Assembly: GCA_913061275.1 (NCBI GenBank)
Contig: CAJXSR010000005.1
Location: 1 to 64,000, forward strand
Source: an uncultured Paracoccaceae bacterium
GTDB taxonomy: Bacteria; Pseudomonadota; Alphaproteobacteria; Rhodobacterales; Rhodobacteraceae
Length of the DNA: 64,000 nucleotides
Direction of reading: 5' to 3'
The notes below the pieces were generated by a model that searched no databases, was not told where the DNA came from, and worked only from the letters and a program-made list of their open reading frames with translations. Below are positions 16,110 to 25,488 of the stretch, in pieces (position 1 is the first letter of the stretch; each line of letters starts with the position of its first letter). Both the position numbers and the translations under genes were made by a program.

Positions 16110-17906
16110 CTACTCCGCCGCTTTTATGTTTTCGTCTTGAATTAAGGGGATTTGAAACTCAAACACCGCCCCATGCGGCTTAACGTTTCTGGCAATAAGA
16201 CGTCCGCCTAGGTCTGTCGCAATTCCCGATGAAATAGCAAGACCTAAACCAACACCGTCGCCTGGTTGTTTTGTGGTGTAAAAGGGCTCGAACAGATTAT
16301 CCAGGTTTTCAATTCCAGGCCCGTTATCTTTGATGCTTAATTTAGCCATTTCGCCCGCTACCAACAGGATATCCAGATGGCGATCACTTTGAACTTTCAT
16401 CGCATCTATAGCATTTCGTAATAAGTTTACGATAACCTGTTCAATGCGCACAGGATCACCCAAAACCATCACTGGTGATTTAGGCATGGTTTCTGATATT
16501 TCTATTTCTAACTGGTTAAGCTGTGGTGACATCATCGACAGGCTGCCCTGAACGGAACTTCGCAGGTCTACAGGGTATAGTTCATCACCGCCCTTGCGCG
16601 CATAAGATTTAAGCTGCCGAGTAATTGCCCCCATACGGTCAATCAAGTCATCAATGCGCTGAAAACTTCCCATTGCTTCATCCGGGCGTCTTCTTTTTAA
16701 TAGCAGTTTGGCGCCCGCCAGATATGTGCGCATCGCAGCCAGTGGTTGGTTCAATTCGTGACTTACAGCCGCAGACATCTCACCTAAAGCTGCTAGTTTT
16801 GAGCTTTGCGCAAGGCTTTGTTCAGCAACTTGCAAGTTGCGTTCTGCCTCTTGGCGTTGGGCAATTTCCATCGTTAATTGTTCGTTCAAAGTCCGTAAAC
16901 TTGCCGTTTCAGCTTGAAATATGAATGATTTTCTAAGGGCGCGTTTTGATAGGATGTAAAATAATAACGCGAAGATCATCGCATAACCCATTATTTCAAT
17001 AGATAAAATTGCATTAACACGCGTGCGGATGTTTTCGAAAGATGCTAAATATACGATATTCCAGCCTTGAAACGGTACTTTTTCATCTACCCTAAATAAT
17101 GGTTGTCCTCGGATATACGCATCTGCAACAGAGCCACTCCATTCACCAGTTGCGCGTAATGCACGTTCCATTGTTGATAATACGGGCTGATTTGAGAAAG
17201 CTTCTTTTAAAGTTTGGTTTTCAAACTGACGTTCTGTGGACAGTAATATGGTACCTTCAGAGTTTCTGACTATGATTGTTGCGTCATTCTTAGACCATGT
17301 ATCAAAAAGACCGTCCAAGTCAACTTCAACCACAATCACACCGATAAATTCTTGATCGCTTTTTAACCGTCGTGAAAAATAATAAGAGCGTCCACCGCTT
17401 TCATTTTCAAAACTGGTAAAAACCGTATCATTTGACCTAATTGCGGCAACATAAACTGGTTTATAACTTAAAAATTGCCCCAACTCTGTTCTGTTGCTTG
17501 TCGCAACAATTCGACCTTCAGAGTTTAGCAGAAATATTTCTTTTGAACCGATGTCTTCATGATACCGAATTAAACGCTGAGAAGTCGCTACAAAATCATC
17601 AGAATTCAGGGCAGAAATTAGGGTGGTGTCACGCGACAATAGCAAAGGCACAACGGCACTGCGTTGCAAATCACTGATAATTCGGCCGCTGTATAGTGAT
17701 AATTGCCGTTCCGCATGCCCCCGTGTGGATTGCGTGAAAAACTGAGTGAAATAAAGATTGCTAAGCCAAATAACCGCAACTGCTGTGATTATCAAAAACA
17801 GCACACCGATGCGCAAGAACGTGTTTGCTCGATCCGAAGTTTCAAGCGGTATAGAGGTACCTTGGGCCATAGTTGGAATACTAGGTGTTGTGTGTGATAC
17901 GCTCAA
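16110..17906 (-). CDS. dctB: DctB-like sensor histidine kinase
   Basis: The 598-residue protein has two membrane spans (about residues 30-52 and 300-320) enclosing a periplasmic Cache-type sensor domain, a coiled-coil segment (about 335-370), a HisKA domain with the phospho-acceptor His in AAVSHELNQPLAAM, and a HATPase domain (NLLRNAIDAM, DNGPGI, GVGLGLAIS). This is the DctB layout, which senses C4-dicarboxylates in rhizobia. The regulator gene follows 4 bp behind. The ligand here is unproven, because no transporter genes are near. Confidence 0.85.
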   Translation of the reverse strand: MSVSHTTPSIPTMAQGTSIPLETSDRANTFLRIGVLFLIITAVAVIWLSNLYFTQFFTQSTRGHAERQLSLYSGRIISDLQRSAVVPLLLSRDTTLISALNSDDFVATSQRLIRYHEDIGSKEIFLLNSEGRIVATSNRTELGQFLSYKPVYVAAIRSNDTVFTSFENESGGRSYYFSRRLKSDQEFIGVIVVEVDLDGLFDTWSKNDATIIVRNSEGTILLSTERQFENQTLKEAFSNQPVLSTMERALRATGEWSGSVADAYIRGQPLFRVDEKVPFQGWNIVYLASFENIRTRVNAILSIEIMGYAMIFALLFYILSKRALRKSFIFQAETASLRTLNEQLTMEIAQRQEAERNLQVAEQSLAQSSKLAALGEMSAAVSHELNQPLAAMRTYLAGAKLLLKRRRPDEAMGSFQRIDDLIDRMGAITRQLKSYARKGGDELYPVDLRSSVQGSLSMMSPQLNQLEIEISETMPKSPVMVLGDPVRIEQVIVNLLRNAIDAMKVQSDRHLDILLVAGEMAKLSIKDNGPGIENLDNLFEPFYTTKQPGDGVGLGLAISSGIATDLGGRLIARNVKPHGAVFEFQIPLIQDENIKAAE

Positions 17907-17931
17907 GTAAAATACGGTATGTTAATCAAGA

Positions 17932-18609
17932 TTAAGCGGAAACCAGCGCGGCTGTGATACTTTCAAATAGTTTGCTGCCGTCTGTACCACCTAATTGCGG
18001 GTCGTTCAGCCGTTCAGGATGCGGCATCATGCCTAAAACACGCCGGTTGTCTGATAAGATACCTGCAATATCATCGGTAGCACCATTTGGGTTGTTTACA
18101 TATGTATAGGCAATGCGGTCATCACCGTGAAGCAGCTTTAGAGTTTCTGCATCTGCTGTATAATTGCCTTCGTGGTGGGCGACGGGGTATGTAACAATAT
18201 CACCTTTATTCTGCGTGGTGGTATATACAGAATTTGTAGTTTCTACTTTTAATTCAACATCTTTACAGATGAATTTTAACTGCGCATTGCGCATTAATAC
18301 ACCTGGTAGTAGGCCACTTTCTGTTAAAACTTGAAAGCCATTGCAAATGCCAATTACAAAGCCGCCTTTATTTGCAAATTCAACCACGGAACGCATAATA
18401 GGGGAACGTGCTGCAATGGCACCGCACCGCAGGTAATCACCAAATGAAAACCCGCCTGGAATGCCAATAACATCAAGCCCCTCAGGCAGGCCAGTTTCTT
18501 TGTGCCAAACCATCTGGGCTTTGTTGTTATCACCAGAGGCCCTGTCAAAAGCGACGGCCATGTCTCGGTCACAGTTTGAACCAGGAAATTGGATGACAGC
18601 TGCGCGCAT
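17932..18609 (-). CDS. purQ: Phosphoribosylformylglycinamidine synthase, glutaminase subunit
   Basis: The 225-residue class-I glutaminase has the nucleophile Cys in IGICNGFQVL, the oxyanion region GIPGGFSFGDYLR, and the triad partners in HHEGNY and MMPHPERLN. With PurS and PurL it makes FGAM in purine synthesis. Its ATG overlaps the purS stop (TAATG), so the two are coupled. A further upstream ATG would add 19 residues inside purS and is unlikely. purL is not in the window. Confidence 0.95.
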   Translation of the reverse strand: MRAAVIQFPGSNCDRDMAVAFDRASGDNNKAQMVWHKETGLPEGLDVIGIPGGFSFGDYLRCGAIAARSPIMRSVVEFANKGGFVIGICNGFQVLTESGLLPGVLMRNAQLKFICKDVELKVETTNSVYTTTQNKGDIVTYPVAHHEGNYTADAETLKLLHGDDRIAYTYVNNPNGATDDIAGILSDNRRVLGMMPHPERLNDPQLGGTDGSKLFESITAALVSA

Positions 18610-18848
18610 TATAGAATTTCCACCGAATAATCTTCGATCACAGTGTTTGCCAGCAGTCTTTCGCACATGTCTTTGATCTGTGCTTTGGCTTTATCTGCGT
18701 CCGTTTCAGCCAATTCAATCTCGATGATCTTACCTTGGCGAACCCGTTCAACCCCTTCAAATCCCAGCGCACCAAGCGAATGGCGAACAGCGGCGCCTTG
18801 TGGGTCAAGAACACCGTTTTTAAGGGTCACATGTACACGTGCTTTCAT
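18609..18848 (-). CDS. purS: FGAM synthase small subunit PurS
   Basis: The 79-residue protein matches PurS: KARVHVTLKNGVLDPQG at the start, ALGFEGV and the GKIIEIEL strand. PurS dimers bridge PurQ and PurL in the three-subunit FGAM synthase. It sits 11 bp behind purC and overlaps purQ, forming a purC-purS-purQ operon. Confidence 0.95.
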   Translation of the reverse strand: MKARVHVTLKNGVLDPQGAAVRHSLGALGFEGVERVRQGKIIEIELAETDADKAKAQIKDMCERLLANTVIEDYSVEIL

Positions 18849-18859
18849 AGCTTTGTCCT

Positions 18860-19630
18860 TTATTTAACCAATTTGGGGGTATTTTGTGCTACATTTTGCG
18901 GCAGTAAACCCAAACGTTTTGCCACCTCTGAATAGGCGTCTGTCAGGGATCCTAGATCACGGCGAAACACATCTTTGTCCAACTTTTCGTTGGTTTTAAT
19001 ATCCCATAGACGGCAACTATCAGGGCTAATTTCATCTGCCACGACCAACTGTTGGTAGTCATCTGTTGTCAATCGGCCTATTTCGATTTTGAAATCAACA
19101 AGCTTAATTCCAACACCATACATGACGCCTGATAAATAATCGTTCACACGTAATGCCATCGTAATTATATCGTCTAATTCACGTTGTGTAGCCCATTCTA
19201 GTGCCAAAATATGTTCTTCGGCCACCAATGGATCACCTAGACTGTCGTCTTTATAGCTAAATTCTACGATCGGTCGGTTCAAAACCGTACCTTCCTCTAT
19301 GCCAAGTCTTTTAGACATAGAGCCGGCAATTACGTTACGCACAATAACTTCTAGGGGGATGATTTCTACATGCTTAACCAGTTGTTCACGCATGTTTAGA
19401 CGTTTGATGAAATGCGTAGGGATGCCGATACTTTCCAATCCCAGCATGAAATGCTCGGAAAAACGATTGTTTAGGGCCCCCTTACCATCAATGACATCTT
19501 TTTTAACGGCATTGAAAGCGGTGGCATCATCTTTGAAATATTGAACGATGGTGCCAGGTTCCGGGCCTTCATACAGCGTTTTGGCTTTACCTTCGTAAAT
19601 TTTTTTTCCCTTGGCCATCATCATCTCCAA
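18860..19630 (-). CDS. purC: SAICAR synthetase
   Basis: The roughly 254-residue enzyme joins aspartate to CAIR with ATP. It shows [25 protein letters not shown], the signature [12 protein letters not shown] and VDFKIEIGR. Several ATGs stand in a row at the start (19630, 19624, 19621); the exact one is uncertain, and the common family start would be near 19621. The gene leads the purC-purS-purQ operon and is divergent from the zeta-inhibitor gene. Confidence 0.96.
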   Translation of the reverse strand: MEMMMAKGKKIYEGKAKTLYEGPEPGTIVQYFKDDATAFNAVKKDVIDGKGALNNRFSEHFMLGLESIGIPTHFIKRLNMREQLVKHVEIIPLEVIVRNVIAGSMSKRLGIEEGTVLNRPIVEFSYKDDSLGDPLVAEEHILALEWATQRELDDIITMALRVNDYLSGVMYGVGIKLVDFKIEIGRLTTDDYQQLVVADEISPDSCRLWDIKTNEKLDKDVFRRDLGSLTDAYSEVAKRLGLLPQNVAQNTPKLVK

Positions 19631-19778
19631 ATGGATATTAGGGACTCAACTGCCCCATTCCTTGCGCACTCTATAAGCTGTCCTAAAAGTCGCAGCAAGT
19701 TCATTCATGCCACACCTTGTAGCCGCTTTGATTTATGACCATATTATAACTATAGAGATTCAAAAAAGGAGAACCTAG

Positions 19779-20093
19779 ATGAGCACATTTGACGAACGCG
19801 AGGACGCATTTGAAAAAAAATACGCACATGATGCCGAAATGCAATTCAAGGCAGAGGCGCGGTGTAATAAATTATTGGGGCTTTGGGCCGCTGATCTGAT
19901 GGGTAAGTCAGATGAAGAAGCTGATGCTTATGCCAAAGAAGTTATTAAATCTGATTTCGAAGAGGCAGGCTCTGAAGATGTTTATCGCAAACTTTCCGGT
20001 GACCTAGGTGACAAAGCGGATGAGGCTACGATTCGTGCTAAAATGGCAGAACTACTGGCATCAGCAAAGTCGCAGGTTTTTGACGAAGTTTAA
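19779..20093 (+). CDS. F1Fo-ATPase inhibitor zeta subunit (DUF1476)
   Basis: The 104-residue protein is a DUF1476 member: FDEREDAFEKKYAHDAEMQF at the N-terminus is the inhibitory segment, followed by a helical bundle. In Paracoccus denitrificans the zeta protein blocks ATP hydrolysis by the F1 motor. An AAGGAG ribosome-binding site lies 8 bp before the ATG. The gene sits between purC and purB, a usual place in Rhodobacterales, with no functional link. Confidence 0.92.
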   Translation: MSTFDEREDAFEKKYAHDAEMQFKAEARCNKLLGLWAADLMGKSDEEADAYAKEVIKSDFEEAGSEDVYRKLSGDLGDKADEATIRAKMAELLASAKSQVFDEV

Positions 20094-20118
20094 ATTTGAA
20101 TAGGTGTATCTGAGCTAA

Positions 20119-20134
20119 TGTCCCAGTTGGGACA
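20119..20134. promoter_or_regulatory. TGTCCCA-N2-TGGGACA palindrome, copy 2
   Basis: TGTCCCAGTTGGGACA is the exact reverse complement of the copy at 14739-14754. It lies 26 bp behind the zeta-inhibitor stop, in a convergent intergenic region. No U-run follows, so it does not look like a simple terminator. Confidence 0.5.
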
Positions 20135-20203
20135 CGTAGTTAATACATTGAAATTACTGGATATATGGTAACTTTTAAGGACTATATACACCCTAGGAAC
20201 GAA

Positions 20204-20233
20204 TAAAGGCCCTGAACTAATTCAGGGCCTTTA
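20204..20233. terminator. Bidirectional hairpin terminator between zeta and purB
   Basis: TAAAGGCCCTGAA and TTCAGGGCCTTTA form a perfect 13-bp stem with a CTAA loop. A T-rich run follows on both strands. It sits 110 bp behind the zeta-inhibitor gene and should end transcription from both sides. Confidence 0.75.
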
Positions 20234-20320
20234 TTATAAAAAGTCTGCATAAACAGTACACGCATTCCTGTAAGGGTAAAATTCCCTACTAAAATAGTAA
20301 CCGCGAGGTAAAACTATCTT

Positions 20321-20367
20321 AGATACACAGACTATCTCTAAGTATTAATGAAATAGTATGTGTATCT
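20321..20367. repeat. Long-loop hairpin behind purB
   Basis: AGATACACA (20321-20329) pairs exactly with TGTGTATCT (20359-20367), and CTAT (20332) with ATAG (20353) continues the helix after a 2-nt internal loop. It lies 70 bp behind purB. It could belong to the purB 3' untranslated region or a small RNA. I see no gene in 20234-20435. Confidence 0.4.
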
Positions 20368-20435
20368 TTACTGGTTATCACAAGAATAAGAGTGACGAAT
20401 ATCACTATTATTTGCCTTAGTTAAAGTTTTATTGG

Positions 20436-21737
20436 TTATTTAAATACACGTTTAAAGATCGTATCTACATGCTTGGTGTGATAACCTATATCAAATTTAT
20501 CTTCGATCTCTTCCGCACTTAAGGCTTTTAATACATCTTCATCTGACAACAGCTCGGTTTTGAAATCTTTGCCTTCTTCCCAAACCTTCATTGCATTGCG
20601 CTGTACCAGTTTATAACTGTCTTCACGGCTAACACCTGCTTGTGTTAACGCCAGAAGAACCCGCTGTGACATAACTAGACCACGGAACTTATTCATATTT
20701 GCCAGCATGTTATCAGGGTAAATTACAAGTTTTTCTACCAAACCAGTTAACCGTGCCAATGCAAAATCAAGTGTAATGCATGTGTCTGGCCCGATATTAC
20801 GTTCAACGGATGAATGCGAAATATCGCGCTCATGCCATAGGGCTACATTTTCCATTGCAGGCACAACAGCCATACGCACTAATCGCGCAAGCCCTGTCAG
20901 GTTTTCTGACAAAATTGGGTTGCGCTTATGCGGCATCGCTGAAGAACCTTTTTGCCCCTTAGAGAAAAATTCTTCGGCTTCCAGAACTTCGGTGCGCTGC
21001 ATGTGACGAATTTCAATCGCTATATTTTCAATAGATGACCCAACCACACCCAATGCCGCAAAGAATGCTGCATGACGGTCGCGCGGTATAACTTGCGTGC
21101 TAATAGGCTCTGCTTCTAGCCCAAGTTTTGCACAAACATGTTCTTCTACGGCTGGATCGATATTTGCAAATGTACCAACAGCACCAGAAATTGCACCTGT
21201 GGCAATTTCCATTCGTGCTTTTTTCAAACGGTTCAGGTTACGATCCATTTCCGCATAAAACCGCGCAAAAGTAAGCCCCATAGTGGTGGGTTCTGCATGA
21301 ATACCGTGGCTGCGGCCAATGCGAACGGTCATTTTATGTTCCATCGCGCGGGTTTTTAACGCTGCCAGTAGTTTTTCAACATCTGCGATCAATATGTCGC
21401 TGGCTTTAACCAGTTGTACGTTAAAACACGTATCCAGCACATCGGATGAGGTCATGCCCTGATGCACAAAGCGGGCTTCATCACTGCCTACATGTTCTGC
21501 TAGATGGGTTAAAAATGCGATTACATCGTGCTTAGTGACTGCTTCAATTTCATCGATGCGTGCAACATCAAAAGTTACATCCTTGGCTTTCCATACTGCA
21601 TCCGCATTTTCACGCGGAATAACACCCAAGTCTGCCATTGCATCGCATGCATGGGCTTCAATCTCATACCAGATGCGAAATTTGGTTTCTGGTGACCAGA
21701 TGGCGACCATTTCAGGGCGGGAATAACGAGGGATCAT
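20436..21737 (-). CDS. purB: Adenylosuccinate lyase
   Basis: The 433-residue fumarase-superfamily enzyme cleaves SAICAR and adenylosuccinate. It has the signature GSSAMPHKRNP, the catalytic-region motifs SSDVLDTCFNVQL and RIGRSHGIHAEP, and the C-terminal ADSL domain. It starts IPRYSRPEM, the normal N-terminus. It has its own transcription unit, separated from the purCSQ operon by the zeta-inhibitor gene on the other strand. Confidence 0.97.
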   Translation of the reverse strand: MIPRYSRPEMVAIWSPETKFRIWYEIEAHACDAMADLGVIPRENADAVWKAKDVTFDVARIDEIEAVTKHDVIAFLTHLAEHVGSDEARFVHQGMTSSDVLDTCFNVQLVKASDILIADVEKLLAALKTRAMEHKMTVRIGRSHGIHAEPTTMGLTFARFYAEMDRNLNRLKKARMEIATGAISGAVGTFANIDPAVEEHVCAKLGLEAEPISTQVIPRDRHAAFFAALGVVGSSIENIAIEIRHMQRTEVLEAEEFFSKGQKGSSAMPHKRNPILSENLTGLARLVRMAVVPAMENVALWHERDISHSSVERNIGPDTCITLDFALARLTGLVEKLVIYPDNMLANMNKFRGLVMSQRVLLALTQAGVSREDSYKLVQRNAMKVWEEGKDFKTELLSDEDVLKALSAEEIEDKFDIGYHTKHVDTIFKRVFK

Positions 21738-21819
21738 AGGCTGACCTTTTTGGGTTGCTGGGGTTTCATGGGCCTCTTAAACTGATGCATGCAAAGTGGC
21801 AAGGATAGGGGTGTCGCAG

Positions 21820-22161
21820 ATGATACGGATGATCTTGATTTTAACAGTGCTGGCAGTACCAGCATCGGCAGCTGAATGGCAAAAGTTGAATAATGAAGAA
21901 ATTCAACAGGCATTGGCATCACGTGTATTGCAATATTCTAGTGCTACCCAGGATTTTTTTACTGACGGACGTACCTTATACGAAGAGAGGCAACCAAGTT
22001 GGGGACGTTGGTTGGTTTCTGGTGATCGGTATTGTTCTGTTTGGCCGCCATCAACTGAGTGGACATGTTATGACTTGGAACAGCACGAACGGGGGCTGAT
22101 GCTGCGTTTCATATCAGATAGCGGTACGATTACAAAAGGCGTTTATATTGATCTTAATTAA
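21820..22161 (+). CDS. Small secreted protein, DUF995-like motif
   Basis: The 113-residue product has a signal peptide (MILILTVLAVPASAA) and a mature part with GRWLVSGDRYCSVWPP and WTCYDLEQ, which resembles DUF995-like proteins. I chose ATG 21820 because AGGGG lies 8 bp before it. A GTG at 21796 is the alternative. The stop overlaps the convergent AraC regulator gene by 4 bp. The function is unknown. Confidence 0.6.
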   Translation: MIRMILILTVLAVPASAAEWQKLNNEEIQQALASRVLQYSSATQDFFTDGRTLYEERQPSWGRWLVSGDRYCSVWPPSTEWTCYDLEQHERGLMLRFISDSGTITKGVYIDLN

Positions 22162-23006
22162 AGGCCGCGTGCCCTGATGCGTTGATTTTCCACTGGGCCA
22201 CGTGCCTGTGCTTTGCGGTAATCTTTGGGTGTTTGTTTCATTTTAGAATTGAACAATCTGGTGAAATACGCAGGAGAGCTGAACCCAAGCTGCTTTGATA
22301 TATCCTGTACTTTCATATCACTGTGCAACAACATATGTGTTGCTTCACATAACACCCGATCCTGAATTAATTGCCCAGCCGATTTATTATTAATTGCGCG
22401 AGAAACCCGTGACAGATGTGTGGTTGTAACGCCCAAAACCTCTGCATATTCGCTTAATGATCTGCCAGTATGATATTGGCTTTCCAAGACGCGGGTAAAT
22501 TTACGCATCAGTTTTTGTGATGCAGTTTCTTTTTGTGATTCAAACTTGTCGCCTGTCAAACGCAAGATATGTACCAATAACAATGTTACAAATGCCTCTA
22601 GTGCCATAAATCTGCCGTCTAATTCAGACGTGGCTTCACTTATTATACAATCTACATATTTTGTAGTCTCTGATTGCTGCATTATATTGAGAATGGGAAA
22701 AATAAAGGCTTGATCCGGCATGGTAATGGCAGCGGACGGATCTATTGAAATAAATGACCCATAAGAACTCATGCCCACTTCAAAAACATGGGGTGTGTTA
22801 CAGGGCACAAATATAAATGTATTTGGTCCGATACCTCTGGTTTGGCCATTGATCATCACGCGGGCATTACCTTTGGATTGCCACATGATTTTGTGCATAC
22901 CATTTTGCCCGTCAAAACGCAGCTGAGGTTCCGTACTGCGAACATTAGACGCTAAAGATCCGATAAAAACAGTCTTTTTATTTCGTGTTAAATGCGAATG
23001 CGCCAC
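22158..23006 (-). CDS. AraC-family transcriptional regulator
   Basis: The 282-residue protein has an N-terminal cupin-type sensing domain (VPCNTPHVFEVG) and a C-terminal AraC double helix-turn-helix (about residues 185-270). LSEYAEVLGVTTTHLSRVSR forms the first HTH and VQDISKQLGFSSPAYFTRLF the second. The effector is unknown. No metabolic gene adjoins in the same direction, so it may act on a distant target. Confidence 0.85.
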   Translation of the reverse strand: MAHSHLTRNKKTVFIGSLASNVRSTEPQLRFDGQNGMHKIMWQSKGNARVMINGQTRGIGPNTFIFVPCNTPHVFEVGMSSYGSFISIDPSAAITMPDQAFIFPILNIMQQSETTKYVDCIISEATSELDGRFMALEAFVTLLLVHILRLTGDKFESQKETASQKLMRKFTRVLESQYHTGRSLSEYAEVLGVTTTHLSRVSRAINNKSAGQLIQDRVLCEATHMLLHSDMKVQDISKQLGFSSPAYFTRLFNSKMKQTPKDYRKAQARGPVENQRIRARGL

Positions 23007-23104
23007 AAAGTGTTCCTACATATACGGATGTGTTTCCATAACAGATTCGTTCCGTAATCAAAAGTATGTGATTTTAGGGATGTTGGTAATAGGCAATAAA
23101 TAGC

Positions 23105-24028
23105 TTATAAAATAGGGCCTATGTCGTACGTGCTATTGGAATAATGCAAGTTTAGCCAATTTTTCATACGCGCACGAAACCAAGTGCGTTGCCGCTTGGC
23201 GTATCGCCTGCTTTGCATTTTTGCAGCTTCGGTTGCACTGGTCAAATCAGTTTCCCTGTTCAGGTACGAAATAAGCTCTTTTGCGCCGATTGCTTTGCAC
23301 GACGGCAAGCGTTCATCCCACCAAGTATTCAGGGCATTTTGACATTCATCAAGCGCACCTTCATTAATCATTTGGTCAAAGCGGGTGTCGATCCGTTTGT
23401 TTATCCAATCTGGCTCGTTTACCAATGAAATTAAATGCGCATCTGCTTCAGGTAGGATGGCAGGTTGGGTGGTGTCTTGCCATTTAGACAAGCCGATACC
23501 CGTTGCCTGAAGAACCTCCCACGCACGTTGGGTGCGTACAGGGTTTTGAACATCAATTCGGGCGTAAGTTTTTGGGTCGTCTTTTTTTAAAAGGCCTGCA
23601 AAGACATCGCGCCCTTCATCAAGGCACATTTGATCTGCCATTATCCGAATTTCTTTTGGTACATCAGGAATATCTGCCAAACCTTTGGTCAGGGCCGTGA
23701 AATACAACCCTGTACCGCCAACAATTATCGCACGTTCAGCATTATCTGCACACCGAAGCAACTGAGTAGTCACATCGCGCAACCAATGCCCTACAGAATA
23801 TGACTGCTTCATTGTTATATGCCCGTACATATAGTGGGGGCATTTTGTTAGATCTTCGGTGTCAGGGCGTGCAGATAGGATTTGCCACCCTTCATATACT
23901 TGTAGGGCGTCTGCATTAATAATAGCGCCACCGGTTAGTTTGGCTAATTCAAGCGCAAGCGTAGATTTACCTGATGCGGTGGGGCCTGCAATTAATATAG
24001 GCTTTGTATCGGATAATATTGCAGGCAC
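23105..24028 (-). CDS. miaA: tRNA dimethylallyltransferase
   Basis: The 307-residue enzyme adds the isopentenyl group to A37 of tRNAs that read UNN codons. The P-loop is AGPTASGKSTLA, with INADALQVYEG and IIVGGTGLYFTAL as further family motifs, and the C-terminal QRRYAKRQRTW-like region (SRRYAKRQRTWFRAR) binds tRNA. It is divergent from pyrH. The isoprenoid donor is made by the pathway that includes Dxr, encoded 3 kb away. Confidence 0.95.
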   Translation of the reverse strand: MPAILSDTKPILIAGPTASGKSTLALELAKLTGGAIINADALQVYEGWQILSARPDTEDLTKCPHYMYGHITMKQSYSVGHWLRDVTTQLLRCADNAERAIIVGGTGLYFTALTKGLADIPDVPKEIRIMADQMCLDEGRDVFAGLLKKDDPKTYARIDVQNPVRTQRAWEVLQATGIGLSKWQDTTQPAILPEADAHLISLVNEPDWINKRIDTRFDQMINEGALDECQNALNTWWDERLPSCKAIGAKELISYLNRETDLTSATEAAKMQSRRYAKRQRTWFRARMKNWLNLHYSNSTYDIGPIL

Positions 24029-24141
24029 GATTACACTCTTTGATATTTTCTAATCTGTATTTAACCCAGTTTGGGGCAGTTTGTCATTGCAACAAATGTG
24101 ATTTTCCGAGTATTAGCTAGATTAAATAAAAGGAGTCGATA

Positions 24142-24879
24142 ATGCCCGATGGATCGCAAACGAGCGGAAAACCAACGTATAAGCGAGTTCTTTTAAAAAT
24201 TTCTGGAGAGGCCCTAATGGGCGACCAGGGATTTGGGTTACATCCACCTACCGTTGAACGTATTGCTGCAGAGGTAAAAACACTGCACGATTTAGGTGTA
24301 GAGATATGTCTGGTTATTGGTGGCGGCAACATTTTTCGCGGGTTGCAAGGCTCTGCCCAAGGAATGGAACGTACCACTGCTGATTATATGGGTATGCTGG
24401 CAACTGTTATGAACGCACTTGCAATGCAAGGGGCTTTGGAATCACTGAAAATTCATACCCGTGTTATTTCTGCCATTCCAATGGATCAGGTTTGTGAGCC
24501 TTATATCCGCCGCCGTGCTGTGCGTCACTTAGAAAAAAAACGGGTATGCATCTTTGCGGCTGGTACGGGCAATCCATATTTTACAACAGATACTGCGGCC
24601 ACTTTGCGGGCATCTGAAATGAATTGCGAAGCGATTTTCAAAGGCACACAAGTTGACGGGATTTATGATAAAGACCCGAATAAATTTGATGATGCAATAC
24701 GGTATGAAAATGTATCTTATGATGAAGTTCTACAAAAGAACTTACGTGTCATGGATGCTTCTGCCATAGCGCTTGCGCGTGACAATAATCTACCAATCAT
24801 AGTTTTTTCTTTGGATACACCGGGTGGCTTGGCTGGTATTTTATGTGGCGAAGGTACATATACTACCGTAGGCAGTTAA
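24142..24879 (+). CDS. pyrH: UMP kinase
   Basis: The 245-residue amino-acid-kinase-fold enzyme makes UDP from UMP. It shows [37 protein letters not shown] and [11 protein letters not shown]. An AAGGAG ribosome-binding site lies 8 bp before the ATG. It leads a long co-directional block that runs to lpxB. rpsB and tsf, often found in front of pyrH, are absent here; miaA stands divergent instead. Confidence 0.97.
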   Translation: MPDGSQTSGKPTYKRVLLKISGEALMGDQGFGLHPPTVERIAAEVKTLHDLGVEICLVIGGGNIFRGLQGSAQGMERTTADYMGMLATVMNALAMQGALESLKIHTRVISAIPMDQVCEPYIRRRAVRHLEKKRVCIFAAGTGNPYFTTDTAATLRASEMNCEAIFKGTQVDGIYDKDPNKFDDAIRYENVSYDEVLQKNLRVMDASAIALARDNNLPIIVFSLDTPGGLAGILCGEGTYTTVGS

Positions 24880-24903
24880 ACATCGACCTAAAAGGGGGCT
24901 AAA

Positions 24904-25464
24904 GTGTCTGAATTAGAAATTGATATAGATGATATTGAACGTCGCATGACGGGTACAATGACCGCACTTAAAGTAGAATTTTCCAGTCTACGTACGGGGC
25001 GTGCATCTGCCACAATATTGGAACCCGTGATGGTTGACGCTTATGGCGCATCTATGCCCTTGAACCAATGTAGTACAGTGAATGTACCAGACGCGCGTAT
25101 GATAACGGTGAATGTCTGGGATAAAGGGTTATTAGGAGCGGTTGAAAAAGCCATTCGAAATAGCGGATTGGGTATGAACCCAGTTGTTGATGGCACTATT
25201 TTACGACTGCCCATTCCCGAGCTAAATGAGGAACGCCGCGCCGAGCTGGCTAAAGTTGCTGGTCAATACGCTGAAAATGCCAAAATCGCTGTGCGCAATG
25301 TACGCCGTGATGGTATGGATCAAATCAAGAAAGCTAAGGCTGACGGTATGGGCGAGGACGATCAAAAAATATGGTCAGACGAAATTCAAACTATTACTGA
25401 TACAGCCATTGCAAACATTGATAGCGCACTGGAAACCAAACAAACAGAAATTATGCAGGTGTAA
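24904..25464 (+). CDS. frr: Ribosome recycling factor
   Basis: The 186-residue protein starts with GTG behind a GGGGGCT site. It has the RRF signature: [30 protein letters not shown] and the helix [16 protein letters not shown]. It splits post-termination ribosomes together with EF-G. It follows pyrH at 24 bp, the usual pairing. Confidence 0.97.
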   Translation: MSELEIDIDDIERRMTGTMTALKVEFSSLRTGRASATILEPVMVDAYGASMPLNQCSTVNVPDARMITVNVWDKGLLGAVEKAIRNSGLGMNPVVDGTILRLPIPELNEERRAELAKVAGQYAENAKIAVRNVRRDGMDQIKKAKADGMGEDDQKIWSDEIQTITDTAIANIDSALETKQTEIMQV

Positions 25465-25488
25465 GGGTCATACCTTTACAAACTTATT

